From NCBI GenBank assembly GCA_002928955.1, contig PERT01000007.1:17295-81294 (forward strand): DNA of 64,000 bases, written 5' to 3'. The position numbers were made by a program, and so were the translations under genes. This DNA comes from Hyphomicrobium sp. Lineage in GTDB: Bacteria; Pseudomonadota; Alphaproteobacteria; Rhizobiales; Hyphomicrobiaceae. This document shows, piece by piece, positions 26,794 to 35,680 of the stretch. The notes under the pieces were generated by a model. That model was not told the origin of the DNA and made no database searches. It saw only the letters and a program-made list of their open reading frames with translations. Numbering within the stretch: position 1 is the first letter of the stretch; the number at the start of each line of letters is the position of its first letter.

Positions 26794-27366
26794 TCAGTCG
26801 TGTTTCCTCAATGCGTGCCAAGTTCCATCCGCGCCAATCACCAGCCGCCACCAAGTCCATTTTTTCTTGACACGCATAGCCGCCAGAGCTTCAGGCGCCA
26901 TGAGTGTGGCGAAATCGGCCAACTCCGTGGCGCTCAACTGATCAAGCTGCTTCTCGGCGAGATAGGGCCAGACGAACACGGCGTTGTTTTCCACGTCACG
27001 CCCGAGTGCCAGTTTTGCCGGCGGCAGCGCCAGGATGCGTCCCAGCTGTTCCAGCACATCATGACCTTGCCCATCTACCGATAGCGATTTCCAGTGGGAG
27101 ATGGGGTCGCCGTCGGCAGTATCGGCATAAACAACTGGCAGCTCGTTGAGATCGAGCGGCTCCTGCAGATCTTCGATCCGGCCGGTCGAGACCGCAGCAG
27201 CGATCCGGTCGCGCATTTCGGCTGCGAGCGGCGCAACGGTCGTCACCGCGAACCCAGCCCGGGCCCCCGACCGCATCCTGAGCGAACTTTCGGCATAGAC
27301 CCGAAAGGGTACCGCCGCATGGACAATCGCTGCGAGCACAAGTACCACTAGCGCGCGGAGCGCCAA
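26794..27366 (-). CDS. Exported hypothetical protein
   Basis: The convincing part is about 190 residues: a signal-like hydrophobic N-terminus (LRALVVLVLAAIVHAAVPF) followed by a soluble domain with ELPVVYADTADGDPISHW and a C-terminal KKKWTWWRLVIGADGTWHAL. The frame stays open to 27627, but the extra N-terminal residues are arginine- and glycine-rich and look untranslated. The best start I can offer is a TTG at 27366, with an ATG at 27510 as alternative. No family is recognised. It is divergent from the LysE gene. Confidence 0.6.
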   Translation of the reverse strand: MALRALVVLVLAAIVHAAVPFRVYAESSLRMRSGARAGFAVTTVAPLAAEMRDRIAAAVSTGRIEDLQEPLDLNELPVVYADTADGDPISHWKSLSVDGQGHDVLEQLGRILALPPAKLALGRDVENNAVFVWPYLAEKQLDQLSATELADFATLMAPEALAAMRVKKKWTWWRLVIGADGTWHALRKHD

Positions 27367-27629
27367 TCGCTCTGCGACGAGGCGGCAGTCAAGGGGGATT
27401 GAACGTTGCGCGAAGCCGCCATGCCCTGCCTTGCGTCCGGCGCATCGGCAAAGCCAATTCCCGATGCCTCGGCGTGCGTTTCTCGGAGCGGCCAAGATAT
27501 CTCCCTCCATTGGTTCATCGTCCGGAGACCCACCCGAAAAACTGACCCCAGCAGCGGGATGACGGCGACACCGACATCGGTCATCTTTTCGCCCGCAGCC
27601 CGGTTCGATCCGCGCGGAGGGCCGCACCA

Positions 27630-28292
27630 GTGATGGATCTGATCCCCAACCCGCTGATCATCCCGGTCGGGTTGGTGATCGGCATTCTTGTGGCGGCTCC
27701 CGTCGGTCCGGTCAACGTGCTGTGCATACAGCGCGCCGTCGAGCGCGGCATGTGGGGCGGGATCGCGGCCGGCCTTGGCGCGGTTCTCGGCGATGGGCTG
27801 ATCGCGCTCTTTGCCGGCCTCGGCGTCGGCGCTATCTCTGGCGCGATCGTTCAGTATCGGACCACCATCCAGATCGTCGGCGGCTTAGCCCTGGCGCTGT
27901 TCGGCTTGAAGCTCTACTTCACCGCGCCTCGGATGGTCGCCCGCGATCGGGAGGCCGACAACCCAGCCCGCCTCAAGGACTTCGTGTGGGACATTCCTCA
28001 GACGTTCATCCTCACGATCACCAATCCGGGCGCTGTGCTCGGCTTGTTCGCGATATTCGGCGGCATCAGCACGTTCGTCGAGGTCGATGGCTACATTGAT
28101 GCGCTGACCATGGTCGCTGCGATCATGGCCGGCAGCCTGATTTGGTGGGTGCTTCTGTCGAGCTTGATTGGTCGCATCCGGCATCGGCTCAATCCCGATC
28201 GCCTCAGGCAGATCAACCTTGGATCAGGTTTCCTGCTGATGGTCTTCGGTGCTGTTCTGATCGGAGAGATGGCCTGGAAATTCTGGCGGTAG
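27630..28292 (+). CDS. LysE/RhtB family translocator
   Basis: The 220-residue inner-membrane protein has six hydrophobic segments and the family signature near the N-terminus (LVAAPVGPVNVLCIQRAVERG) followed by GIAAGLGAVLGDGLIALFA. Such proteins export amino acids or related small molecules by proton antiport; the substrate is not predictable. Translation could begin at GTG 27630 or ATG 27633, with GGAGG upstream. It is transcribed alone, convergent with the next gene. Confidence 0.88.
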   Translation: MMDLIPNPLIIPVGLVIGILVAAPVGPVNVLCIQRAVERGMWGGIAAGLGAVLGDGLIALFAGLGVGAISGAIVQYRTTIQIVGGLALALFGLKLYFTAPRMVARDREADNPARLKDFVWDIPQTFILTITNPGAVLGLFAIFGGISTFVEVDGYIDALTMVAAIMAGSLIWWVLLSSLIGRIRHRLNPDRLRQINLGSGFLLMVFGAVLIGEMAWKFWR

Positions 28293-28311
28293 TCACTCTA
28301 CAGAAAAACGC

Positions 28312-28629
28312 CTACTGAACCCGGCGCCCGAGTGAGAATTCGCCTTTCTCGAGCCGGCCCTCGAGACCTCTCGCCAGCGCCACCACCGCATCCTCACCGT
28401 AAATCGACACGAGGTCCGTCAGCGCCGTGAACAGAGCGGCATAGGCCATCATCTGCGGCGTGACGCCCATTTCCGAACCTTCGTCCCAAGCCGCCAGAAT
28501 CAGATTGAGTGCTGTAAAACTCTGGTCGTCGCGGTCGCCGAACTCATACCCCAAAGCCGTCACGAACTTCCCCTCCGTGGTCATGGTCGTCTGCGGCCCC
28601 TCGGTCCGGATCGATGTCGTCATTCTCAC
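28312..28629 (-). CDS. Conserved hypothetical protein
   Basis: A 105-residue soluble protein, acidic and helical, with LNLILAAWDEGSEMGVTPQM and ALTDLVSIYGEDAVVALARG in the centre. The residue pattern is typical of a real folded protein, but I do not know the family. Translation could begin at the first ATG or at an ATG 15 codons later (MTTEGKF). It is convergent with the LysE gene with about 20 bases between the stops. Confidence 0.6.
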   Translation of the reverse strand: MRMTTSIRTEGPQTTMTTEGKFVTALGYEFGDRDDQSFTALNLILAAWDEGSEMGVTPQMMAYAALFTALTDLVSIYGEDAVVALARGLEGRLEKGEFSLGRRVQ

Positions 28630-28731
28630 CTAGCACGGTCGCAACCGAGCCCAGGCAGCATCTACAATTCATTGTAAACCGGCGGGCTGCACGACGCAGG
28701 CGGGTGGCCGAGAGGAAGACACGGTGGCGAC

Positions 28732-29166
28732 CTACGGGATCGCTTTCATAAGCGTTTCGGAGATCTGGACGCCTTCGGCGAGAAATTTGTTGATGGCGGT
28801 CTGAGCGGAGGGCGTGCACGCAATATAGGTGCGGCTATAACTTCGGTAGCCCTGGTTGAAGCTGCGCGAGAGCCGCGCCCGGCGCAGCGCCGATGATCCC
28901 TCGGCGTCCATCAGCTCCGTCATCCGCTCTCGCCAGAACTGGCCGTCGTTCGATCCGCACAACTCGCGCAGGTAGTGTACCGCGCCGAGAATCTCGGAGA
29001 GGCGGAGCAGTCGGTCGTCATACGGTTTATTGTCGGGAGCCGCCGCAGCGGCCCCACCTGCGCCACTGCTCAGTGCCAGCATGACACTGACGGCCACGGC
29101 TAGTCTCTGACGCGCGCGGATGGACTGGCGTTCGACCTTTTCGGGTATCTTTGCCGGCTGTCGCAT
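28732..29166 (-). CDS. TIGR02301-like exported protein
   Basis: About 144 residues, with a signal peptide (residues 20-42, RLAVAVSVMLALSSGAGGAA) and a mature domain with PYDDRLLRLSEILGAVHYLR, a conserved Cys in LCG, and a second Cys in TYIACTPSA. This matches my memory of the alphaproteobacterial TIGR02301 family of unknown function, which is often found beside a NUDIX hydrolase, as here. The frame opens further to 29229; ATG 29166 is preferred because it gives a normal signal peptide. Function unknown; periplasmic location predicted. Confidence 0.7.
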   Translation of the reverse strand: MRQPAKIPEKVERQSIRARQRLAVAVSVMLALSSGAGGAAAAAPDNKPYDDRLLRLSEILGAVHYLRELCGSNDGQFWRERMTELMDAEGSSALRRARLSRSFNQGYRSYSRTYIACTPSAQTAINKFLAEGVQISETLMKAIP

Positions 29167-29253
29167 GAGGCTCCGTCGCGCAACGAGTGCGCTAATCGAG
29201 ATACGATAGTGATGACCTTGGTCGGGCAAGCACGCGCGATGGGATTGAAAGTG

Positions 29254-29673
29254 TCACACTTCGCCCGAGACTTCTCTCCATGCGCGACGGATAAGCTCCT
29301 CTGCGCCGGCGGTCAACGGAAGTTGCCCCAGCCTGCTGAGGGGTACGAAGCACGCCGATCGCGCATCACTGGCGGCCCGTGGGGTCCCTTCGGCGCACAG
29401 GCCGAAGTAAACGTGAATGCGATAGTACGCCGCTGGCCGGTCGTCGAGTTTCGGTACCTCGACCGAGTGCTCGGCCAGCCACGAGAGATCAATGGCGTCG
29501 AGCCCTGTTTCCTCGCGGGTCTCGCGCCGGGCCGCAGCCACCGGCGTCTCGTCCCGCTCGACGTGCCCGCCCGGCAGACTCCAGCGGCCGGCCAAAAGAC
29601 CTTTGCCACGTTCCACCAGCAGCACGCATCGATCGCGGAAAAGCACGGCGCTGGCCGCTTCCATTACTGTCAT
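29254..29673 (-). CDS. NUDIX hydrolase
   Basis: About 139 residues with the complete Nudix box: GGHVERDETPVAAARRETRE followed by ETG, fitting GX5EX7REUXEEXGU at residues 34-56. The preceding WSLPGGH is typical of ADP-ribose or MutT-like members. Substrates in this group are nucleoside diphosphates linked to another group, and the exact one is unknown. The frame extends to 29778; I prefer ATG 29673 (MTVMEAASAV). It lies upstream of the TIGR02301-like gene and is divergent from the YedK-like gene. Confidence 0.82.
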   Translation of the reverse strand: MTVMEAASAVLFRDRCVLLVERGKGLLAGRWSLPGGHVERDETPVAAARRETREETGLDAIDLSWLAEHSVEVPKLDDRPAAYYRIHVYFGLCAEGTPRAASDARSACFVPLSRLGQLPLTAGAEELIRRAWREVSGEV

Positions 29674-29838
29674 CGCTTGGGCACCAGCGCACATAGGCCC
29701 GGCTGTTGCATGTTCTCGTGTCGGACGATGGTCATCAGGCGATCGAGCCACTAACTTCCCTCCGCAACACCATGACAAAGGCGGACGCCCGATGCCAAAC
29801 TTCTCCTTGCCACACCTGCTCCCGAGGACCGATTACTC

Positions 29839-30519
29839 ATGTGCTCGCGCTATAGCCTGACATCGCCGCCGGAAGCCGTCCGCTCCTATTTCCGTGCGCG
29901 TAACAAACCCGAGTTTCCTCCGCGCTACAACATTGCCCCCACGCAGCCGGTGCTCATTGTCCGGCTCGGCCACAAGGCCGAGCGCGAGTTGGCGCTGGTG
30001 CGCTGGGGTCTCATTCCGTCATGGGTCAAGAATCCGGACGAGTTCACCACCCTCATCAATGCGCGGTCGGAGACCGCGGCCGAGAAGCCCTCGTTCCGCG
30101 CGGCGCTGAGACATCGGCGCTGCTTGGTTCCGGTCGACGGCTTCTATGAGTGGACTGGTAAACCGGGCGCCAAGCGGCCGCATTTGTTGCGTCCGCGCGC
30201 TGGCGGACCAATGGCGCTGGCGGGCATTGCCGAGCACTGGATGTCGGCAGACGGCAGCGAGGTGGAGACCATGGCAATACTGACGGTGCAGGCCAATCGC
30301 ACGGTGTCCTCCGTGCACGACCGGATGCCGGTCATTCTTGCACCCCAGGATTTCGATCTTTGGCTCGACTGCCGCCCTGGCACGTCGGTCGATGCCGCCC
30401 CGCTCATGGTACCGGCCGCCGATGACCTGCTCGAGATCGTCGAGGTCTCAGCCAAGCTCAACAACGTGCGCAACGAGGGCCCGGCGGTTCAAGAGATGGC
30501 ACCGAAATCCCTGCTTTGA
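29839..30519 (+). CDS. SOS response-associated peptidase / abasic-site crosslinking protein (YedK family)
   Basis: A 226-residue SRAP-domain protein. It begins MCSRYSL, so Cys2 becomes the N-terminal catalytic residue. The family motifs follow: RYNIAPTQPVLIV, NARSETAAEKPSFR, RCLVPVDGFYEW with the catalytic Glu, and VHDRMPVIL with the catalytic His. YedK/HMCES proteins form a covalent thiazolidine link to abasic sites in single-stranded DNA and so protect replication forks. The length is normal. Upstream DNA shows no LexA box that I could identify. Confidence 0.9.
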   Translation: MCSRYSLTSPPEAVRSYFRARNKPEFPPRYNIAPTQPVLIVRLGHKAERELALVRWGLIPSWVKNPDEFTTLINARSETAAEKPSFRAALRHRRCLVPVDGFYEWTGKPGAKRPHLLRPRAGGPMALAGIAEHWMSADGSEVETMAILTVQANRTVSSVHDRMPVILAPQDFDLWLDCRPGTSVDAAPLMVPAADDLLEIVEVSAKLNNVRNEGPAVQEMAPKSLL

Positions 30520-30944
30520 CGGACCCGCCGGTCGGCGTCATCGTTGGCGGTTCGACAGGGTTAATGGCGTCGGCGGCATTTCGCTTCGATGCTGAGAGCC
30601 GGGCGACGGCGCAACCCGGCGGATTGTCGGTATGCTCGCGGACCAGTTAACAAGCCCATGATCTTTAGACATTCTTACCGTTGACCAAGATTGCGTCTGG
30701 CGACTTCTCCCCCCTCGCGGAGAAAACAGTAATTGGTTATCTTGCATCGGAAATTCGGCCGGCCTTGGTCGCCGGTCCGGCTCAGACAAGAGTGCGCCTC
30801 TTTCTAGCGCTAACGTGAGCGAGCGGTCGTTTGAATTGCGGTGCAGCACCCGTTCAGGGCGGGCACAGCTCTTGCGTGCCGGAATGTTGATTTGTTGAGC
30901 CGGATGGTCCGTTCGTCCGGACGGCGTTTCGAGTAAGGAGTTCG
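30520..30944. other. Intergenic region before the Clp-N/coiled-coil gene
   Basis: These 425 bases contain no gene that I can support. The right end has a good AAGGAG ribosome-binding site just before the ATG at 30945. Promoters were not recognised with confidence. Confidence 0.4.
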
Positions 30945-32906
30945 ATGATGGGCTATCGCGGCGATGATCTCGATCTCAGGACACCGCAAAACTGGTCCGC
31001 GTCGTCCGGTGAAATCGCCGGATGGGCGGGGGAAGGCGGCTCCCGCGGCCGTGGTGTCCATTTTGGCGGCCGTGGTCCGATCTGGGTTGACGATACTGTG
31101 CTGGCTGCCTGCAATCACGCTTTCGAGGTCGCGCTCGCCCATCGTGCCGGTGAAGTTCGCATCGAGCATCTGCTCTACGCCTTGACCCGTGTCGAAGCCG
31201 CGGCCGAGATTCTCGAAAAACAGGGTGTGCGCGTGTCGACCTTGAGGCGAGAGAGCGCGACCTACATCGCCAGCGACATTCCGGTTGGTCTGCCGAACGG
31301 TATCGGCGAGCCGCGCCGGTCGGAAGCCTTGGAGGATGCGCTGCGGCTGGCCGCGGCGGAGGCCATGCGCCGCAATGCACCAGCGACAACCGGCGATCTC
31401 GTGCATGTGTTCCTCGATGTCCGGCCAGACCTGCCGGGCCTCGGACTGCTGTCGCGCAATATCGTGCGGTCTCAGCGCGACATGCCTGAGCCTCTGCTGC
31501 CGCTCGGCCACGCGGCGGGCTATGATCCGCGTTTTACCGTCAGTCCCGCCGAACCGCCGCGCGAGCGGGTGCGGATGCCGGCCGGCAGTTTCTACGTGAA
31601 CGAGCCTCAGCGCGTGGCGATCCGCTCGGAGTTGGCTGCCACCACTGCCGACACTGTTCAGAATACCCGCATCGAGGCGCTGGAGCAGATGGTGCGCGCG
31701 CTGTCCCATGATCTCATCAGCGAGCGCAAGTCCTTCTCTGGAATGCTCGAGAATATGCAGCGCGATTTTCTGGCGCAGCGCGACGACGCCAGCCGGCTCG
31801 GTGGCGGGCTTTACGACCGGTTGCAGTCGCTCGAACAATTGGTGACTGCGCACGGTGGAGATGGCGGGGCCAGAATGCAAATGTTCGATCGTCTTCAAGC
31901 TATCGAAGTCGGCCTGGACAAGCGGCTTGGGGATCTGTCGCGAACCTGGTCGATGCTGTCCGACCGTTTGCAGTCCTTGGAGCAGGCCATGCATGCGTCG
32001 CGTGCATCGAGCCATGTCGATCTGGCGCCGCTGACCGACAAGATGGCCACGATCGAGCGGACTTTGTCGTCGAGCGCGGCGACGACCGTCGACAAACTCA
32101 AGTCGCTTGAGCAAAGTGTGGCCTCCCGGGTTCAGCCTGAGCTCGATTTCAGCCCGATCAGCGACCGGCTTGACGTCATCGAGGAGGCACTGCTTTCGCA
32201 GGAGGGTGATGCCAGCCGCGACGTAGCCAACCGTCTGTCGGGCATTGAAAGGCTTGTGCAGTCGCAGCGTGCCGAGATCATCGCCGAGACCGAAGTATTG
32301 AAGTCCGACATCGCTGCCATCTCGGGACTTATCATGAGGCAGCCGGGTGAGGCCGAACGGATGCAGAAGTTCGCGGGCCTGCTGGATCAGGGCCGCGGCG
32401 AGACGGTGGCTGCCATCGCAGGACCCGTTCTGCAGCGAGTCGGAGCCCTGCAATCGGAAAGTGCCGCCTCGCTCGCCCAAATGTCCGACCGGCTCGCCTC
32501 GGCAGAGCGGGCCCTCACCGCCAGCGTTCAGCAATCCAACGAGCTGCACAAGGCCTACGAGCAGGAACTCGGCGAAGTGCACAAAGCGCTCGTCAAGCTC
32601 AACACCAACCAACACACGCTGGCGGGCACCATCGACCAGTGGCGCACGCACGGCACCAGTGAGCTTTCGGTCATCGGCGGCCGGCTCGACATGTTGGCTC
32701 GGGAAACCCAAAAGCCGGTGCAGATGCTTGAGCAGATGTCGACCAGCATGGACGCGATGCACAAGATTACGGTGGCTCGCTACCATCGGCGCAACCGGTT
32801 CTGGTACTGGCTACTCGGCACGGACGACTGGGTGGCCGCCAGCTGGCCGTCACAATTGTCCAAGCTCGAATCTGAGCGCAACCTCGTGAAACCCGTCCGC
32901 CGCTGA
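30945..32906 (+). CDS. Clp N-domain protein with long coiled coil and C-terminal hydrophobic patch
   Basis: A 653-residue protein of unusual design. Residues 1-50 are Gly/Ser-rich. Residues about 52-150 form a Clp R/N-domain (VLAACNHAFEVALAHRAGEV, IEHLLYALTRVEAAAEIL) like the substrate-binding domain of ClpA/ClpC. Residues 220-600 are mostly coiled coil with repeated LQSLEQ-like heptads (LYDRLQSLEQLV, DRLQSLEQAMHAS, KLKSLEQSVAS). Near the end is RRNRFWYWLLGTDDWVAASW. There is no AAA+ ATPase. It could be an adaptor or scaffold in the cell envelope; its function is unknown. It has a good ribosome-binding site and is transcribed alone. Confidence 0.75.
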   Translation: MMGYRGDDLDLRTPQNWSASSGEIAGWAGEGGSRGRGVHFGGRGPIWVDDTVLAACNHAFEVALAHRAGEVRIEHLLYALTRVEAAAEILEKQGVRVSTLRRESATYIASDIPVGLPNGIGEPRRSEALEDALRLAAAEAMRRNAPATTGDLVHVFLDVRPDLPGLGLLSRNIVRSQRDMPEPLLPLGHAAGYDPRFTVSPAEPPRERVRMPAGSFYVNEPQRVAIRSELAATTADTVQNTRIEALEQMVRALSHDLISERKSFSGMLENMQRDFLAQRDDASRLGGGLYDRLQSLEQLVTAHGGDGGARMQMFDRLQAIEVGLDKRLGDLSRTWSMLSDRLQSLEQAMHASRASSHVDLAPLTDKMATIERTLSSSAATTVDKLKSLEQSVASRVQPELDFSPISDRLDVIEEALLSQEGDASRDVANRLSGIERLVQSQRAEIIAETEVLKSDIAAISGLIMRQPGEAERMQKFAGLLDQGRGETVAAIAGPVLQRVGALQSESAASLAQMSDRLASAERALTASVQQSNELHKAYEQELGEVHKALVKLNTNQHTLAGTIDQWRTHGTSELSVIGGRLDMLARETQKPVQMLEQMSTSMDAMHKITVARYHRRNRFWYWLLGTDDWVAASWPSQLSKLESERNLVKPVRR

Positions 32907-33023
32907 TCACATCGCGCGGACTTCGTTAACGCGGCCCGGAACTTGCTCCGTCATCGCAAGTGCTGGAAGGTCCGTCCTTCCGGTTGTGCCCATGCAATCC
33001 GACCGCGCGAAAGTAAAGCCGCC

Positions 33024-33863
33024 ATGACCATCGCGAGCCCAACGTGCCCGCCTGATCGCCGCACGGCACCGAACGTGACCCAACTCCGGCCGGCTTCGAT
33101 CGTGGTTTTGACCGCCGGTGGCCCGCTTGCCCCGATCGTCGTCAACGGCTTGGTCAATTCCCTGGCGGGCTCGGGCCGCACGCTGACCGTGATCGAGGAG
33201 CATCCAGAGACCAAGACTGCGATTATCCGCCGCCGCGCGAAACTCCTGGGCTGGACCGCGGCTCTCGGCCAGGCGGCGTGCGGGGTGCTGCAACGGGCAC
33301 TCAGCGGGCAGCGCAAAGCGCGGCTCGACGCAATCGTCAAGCAGCATCGGCTGGATACCGGGGCTGGTTTCGCAGTGCCGGTCCACCGCGTCAACTCGGT
33401 CAACTCGGATGCCTGTCGCGACCTGCTCAAATCCCTCGCGCCGACGGTGGTGGCCGTCTACGGCACCCGCATCATCAAGGCAGAGACTCTGTCCGCTGTG
33501 CCGGTGCCGTTCATCAATTATCACGCAGGCATCAACCCGAAGTATCGCGGCCAGCATCCGGGTTACTGGGCGCTGGCTTCGGGCGACGCGGCCCATGCGG
33601 GCGTGACGATCCATCTGGTCGATGCGGGCGTCGATACCGGCCACGTACTTTATCAGGCGCCGGTGACGTTCACACCTGATGACAGCATCGCGACGTACCA
33701 ATACCTCCAAGCCGCCTACGGACTGCCGCTGTTCGCGCGGGCTATCGAGGACGCGCTGGCTGGACGCCTCAATCCGCGCGCTGTCGACCTCCCGTCGCGC
33801 CAGTGGTTCCCGCCGACGATCTGGGAGTACGTGGCCATCGGGCTCACGCGCGGCGTGTGGTAA
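33024..33863 (+). CDS. Formyltransferase-domain protein
   Basis: About 279 residues with a formyl_trans_N domain. The catalytic Asn-His stretch appears as FINYHAGINPKYRGQHPGYW and the catalytic Asp in GVTIHLVDAGVDTGHV. These are the residues that transfer formyl groups from N10-formyltetrahydrofolate in Fmt, PurN and sugar N-formyltransferases. The C-terminal domain of Fmt is missing and the N-terminus differs, so it is neither tRNA formyltransferase nor PurN. A sugar or small-molecule formyltransferase is likely. The start at ATG 33024 is chosen over 32943 because the extra residues are unlike protein. Its stop lies three bases from the convergent oxidoreductase gene. Confidence 0.78.
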   Translation: MTIASPTCPPDRRTAPNVTQLRPASIVVLTAGGPLAPIVVNGLVNSLAGSGRTLTVIEEHPETKTAIIRRRAKLLGWTAALGQAACGVLQRALSGQRKARLDAIVKQHRLDTGAGFAVPVHRVNSVNSDACRDLLKSLAPTVVAVYGTRIIKAETLSAVPVPFINYHAGINPKYRGQHPGYWALASGDAAHAGVTIHLVDAGVDTGHVLYQAPVTFTPDDSIATYQYLQAAYGLPLFARAIEDALAGRLNPRAVDLPSRQWFPPTIWEYVAIGLTRGVW

Positions 33864-33866
33864 TCC

Positions 33867-35306
33867 TCACACAACCTTGCCAGGATTGAGGATGCCATGC
33901 GGATCGAACGTGCGCTTCAACTGGCGCATCAGGTCGATCTCCACCGGCGATTTCCGCCGCGCCATTTCCTCGCGTTTCATGCGTCCGATACCGTGCTCGG
34001 CCGAGATCGAACCGCCCAACTCGTGCACCAGCGCGTGAATGGCCTCCTGGACCTCGTCCCACCGCGCGAGGAACAGCGCCTTGTCGCCGTCCACCGGCTG
34101 CGAAACGTTGTAATGCACGTTGCCGTCGCCGAAGTGGCCGAACGGCACCGGCCGCGCACCAGGGCAGACTTTATCGACGATGACGTCGGCCCGGCCAATG
34201 AACTCGGCGATCGACGCGATGGGAACGGAAACGTCGTGCTTGATCGAGCCGCCTTCTGATTTCTGTACCCCGGGCACGCACTCGCGGATTTTCCATAGGT
34301 CCCGCGACTGGCCGGGTGACGCGGCCAATGCTGTGTCGATCACGGCTCCGGCCGTCATCGCTTCAGCCAGGATGGCTTCAAGCATGGACGCCGCGCGCCC
34401 GTCCTCTGCGCCGCCGGAAATCTCGATCAGGACCGTCCACGGCGTTACAGCGATTGGCGGCACCTTCACGCCCTGGCCGTGACGCTTTACGAAAGCGAGT
34501 GCGGTTTCGGACAGGAACTCGAACGCCGTCAGGCTCTGGCGGGCGCGGGCTTCGGCCAGCCGGAACAGCTCGCCCACCGCTTCGATGGTCGGCACGGCTG
34601 AGAGCGCGGTCGCGGTTTCGGCCGGTCGCGGGGCGAGCTTCAGGGCCGCCGCCGTGATGATGCCGAGGGTGCCCTCCGAGCCGATGAACAGTTGCTTCAA
34701 GTCGTAGCCCGTATTGTCCTTCTTGAGCGTCCTGAGCCCGTCCCACACGCGACCGTCGGCCAGTACGACTTCGAGGCCATAGACGAGTTGGCGGGCGTTT
34801 CCATAAGCGAGTACTGCTGTGCCGCCGGCATTTGTCGCGAGGTTCCCGCCGATGCGGCAGCTGCCTTCCGAGCCCATGCTGAGCGGGAACAGCCGGCCTA
34901 TGCCCTCGGCCTCCGTATGCACGTCTGCGAGCGTCACACCGGCTTCCGCGACCATCGATCCGCCGGCCGCGTCAGTGCGGCGGATGCGCGTCAATCGTTC
35001 CACCGATATTACGATCTCGTGGCCGTGCTCGAACGGGATCTGGCCGCCGACGAGGCCGGTATTGCCGGCCTGGGGCACCACCCCGACCCGCGCCGAATGG
35101 CACAGCGCGAGGATCTTCGACACCTCGTCCACCTTGCCGGGTCGCAGAATGAGGGGAGAACGTCCGACGTATTTGTCGCGCCATTCGATCAGATAGGGCC
35201 GTTGCAAGTCGGGGTTGGTCAGCGCGTGCGCTGGCCCGGTGATCTCGGCCAGACGGCGGATCAACTCGGGCGTTGGTGGGTTCAGGGGAAGGAAGGAGTC
35301 GGTCAT
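33867..35306 (-). CDS. FAD-linked oxidoreductase, D-2-hydroxyacid dehydrogenase (GlcD) family
   Basis: A 479-residue flavoprotein with an N-terminal FAD-binding PCMH domain (LILRPGKVDEVSKILALC, VVPQAGNTGLVGGQ, MGSEGSCRIGGNLATNAGGT, GSEGTLGIITAA) and a C-terminal FAD_oxidase_C domain with the metal-site motifs GHFGDGNVHYN and SAEHGIGRMKREEM. This is the layout of D-lactate and D-2-hydroxyglutarate dehydrogenases. It would oxidise a D-2-hydroxyacid and pass electrons to a quinone or electron-transfer flavoprotein. ATG 35306 gives the normal N-terminus; the frame opens to 35375. Confidence 0.88.
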   Translation of the reverse strand: MTDSFLPLNPPTPELIRRLAEITGPAHALTNPDLQRPYLIEWRDKYVGRSPLILRPGKVDEVSKILALCHSARVGVVPQAGNTGLVGGQIPFEHGHEIVISVERLTRIRRTDAAGGSMVAEAGVTLADVHTEAEGIGRLFPLSMGSEGSCRIGGNLATNAGGTAVLAYGNARQLVYGLEVVLADGRVWDGLRTLKKDNTGYDLKQLFIGSEGTLGIITAAALKLAPRPAETATALSAVPTIEAVGELFRLAEARARQSLTAFEFLSETALAFVKRHGQGVKVPPIAVTPWTVLIEISGGAEDGRAASMLEAILAEAMTAGAVIDTALAASPGQSRDLWKIRECVPGVQKSEGGSIKHDVSVPIASIAEFIGRADVIVDKVCPGARPVPFGHFGDGNVHYNVSQPVDGDKALFLARWDEVQEAIHALVHELGGSISAEHGIGRMKREEMARRKSPVEIDLMRQLKRTFDPHGILNPGKVV

Positions 35307-35398
35307 CGGCGGCGTGCTCTGCGGGGCTCTTTGGTCGTGGGACCGAACCGTAGCACTCGCCACCCGCGCCGCCAAACGGTGCCGTGTTTGAACGGCGT

Positions 35399-35583
35399 CA
35401 TCCCGGCGTCCATGCGGAGCATGGCTCCGCCATGAAGGCCGGGGCCCACGTGAGTCACCATTTGCCGCATGTCAGAAGCGGGAGCACACACCAACCCTGA
35501 GACCGGTCGCGGCGCCGAATTCTCGACGCGCTGGCATCAGTAACGACGCCCGTTGTCGTGGGTCCCGGCCTGCGCCGGGATGA
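35399..35583. repeat. REP-like inverted palindromic repeat
   Basis: Two related units face each other. GTCATCCCGGCG with GGCCGGGGCCCACG lies on the left (from 35399). CGTGGGTCCCGGCC with CGCCGGGATGAC lies on the right (to about 35583). This is the arrangement of the dispersed palindromes common between genes of Hyphomicrobiales. The repeat lies between the divergent oxidoreductase and ileS genes. Confidence 0.7.
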
Positions 35584-35680
35584 CGGAGCTTGGAGTTGGC
35601 TGTCGGGCCGCGCCGAACGTGACACGGCCGGGTGTGGTTGCTAGAACGCGGCTCCTATCAAGAATCGAGAAAGTCGGACG

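Noticed and set aside
30810..32786. A 658-codon open frame on the minus strand
   Set aside because: It lies antisense to the Clp-N/coiled-coil gene; its composition (His/Arg-rich, no motifs) is that of a shadow frame in high-GC DNA, while the plus-strand frame has clear domains and a ribosome-binding site.
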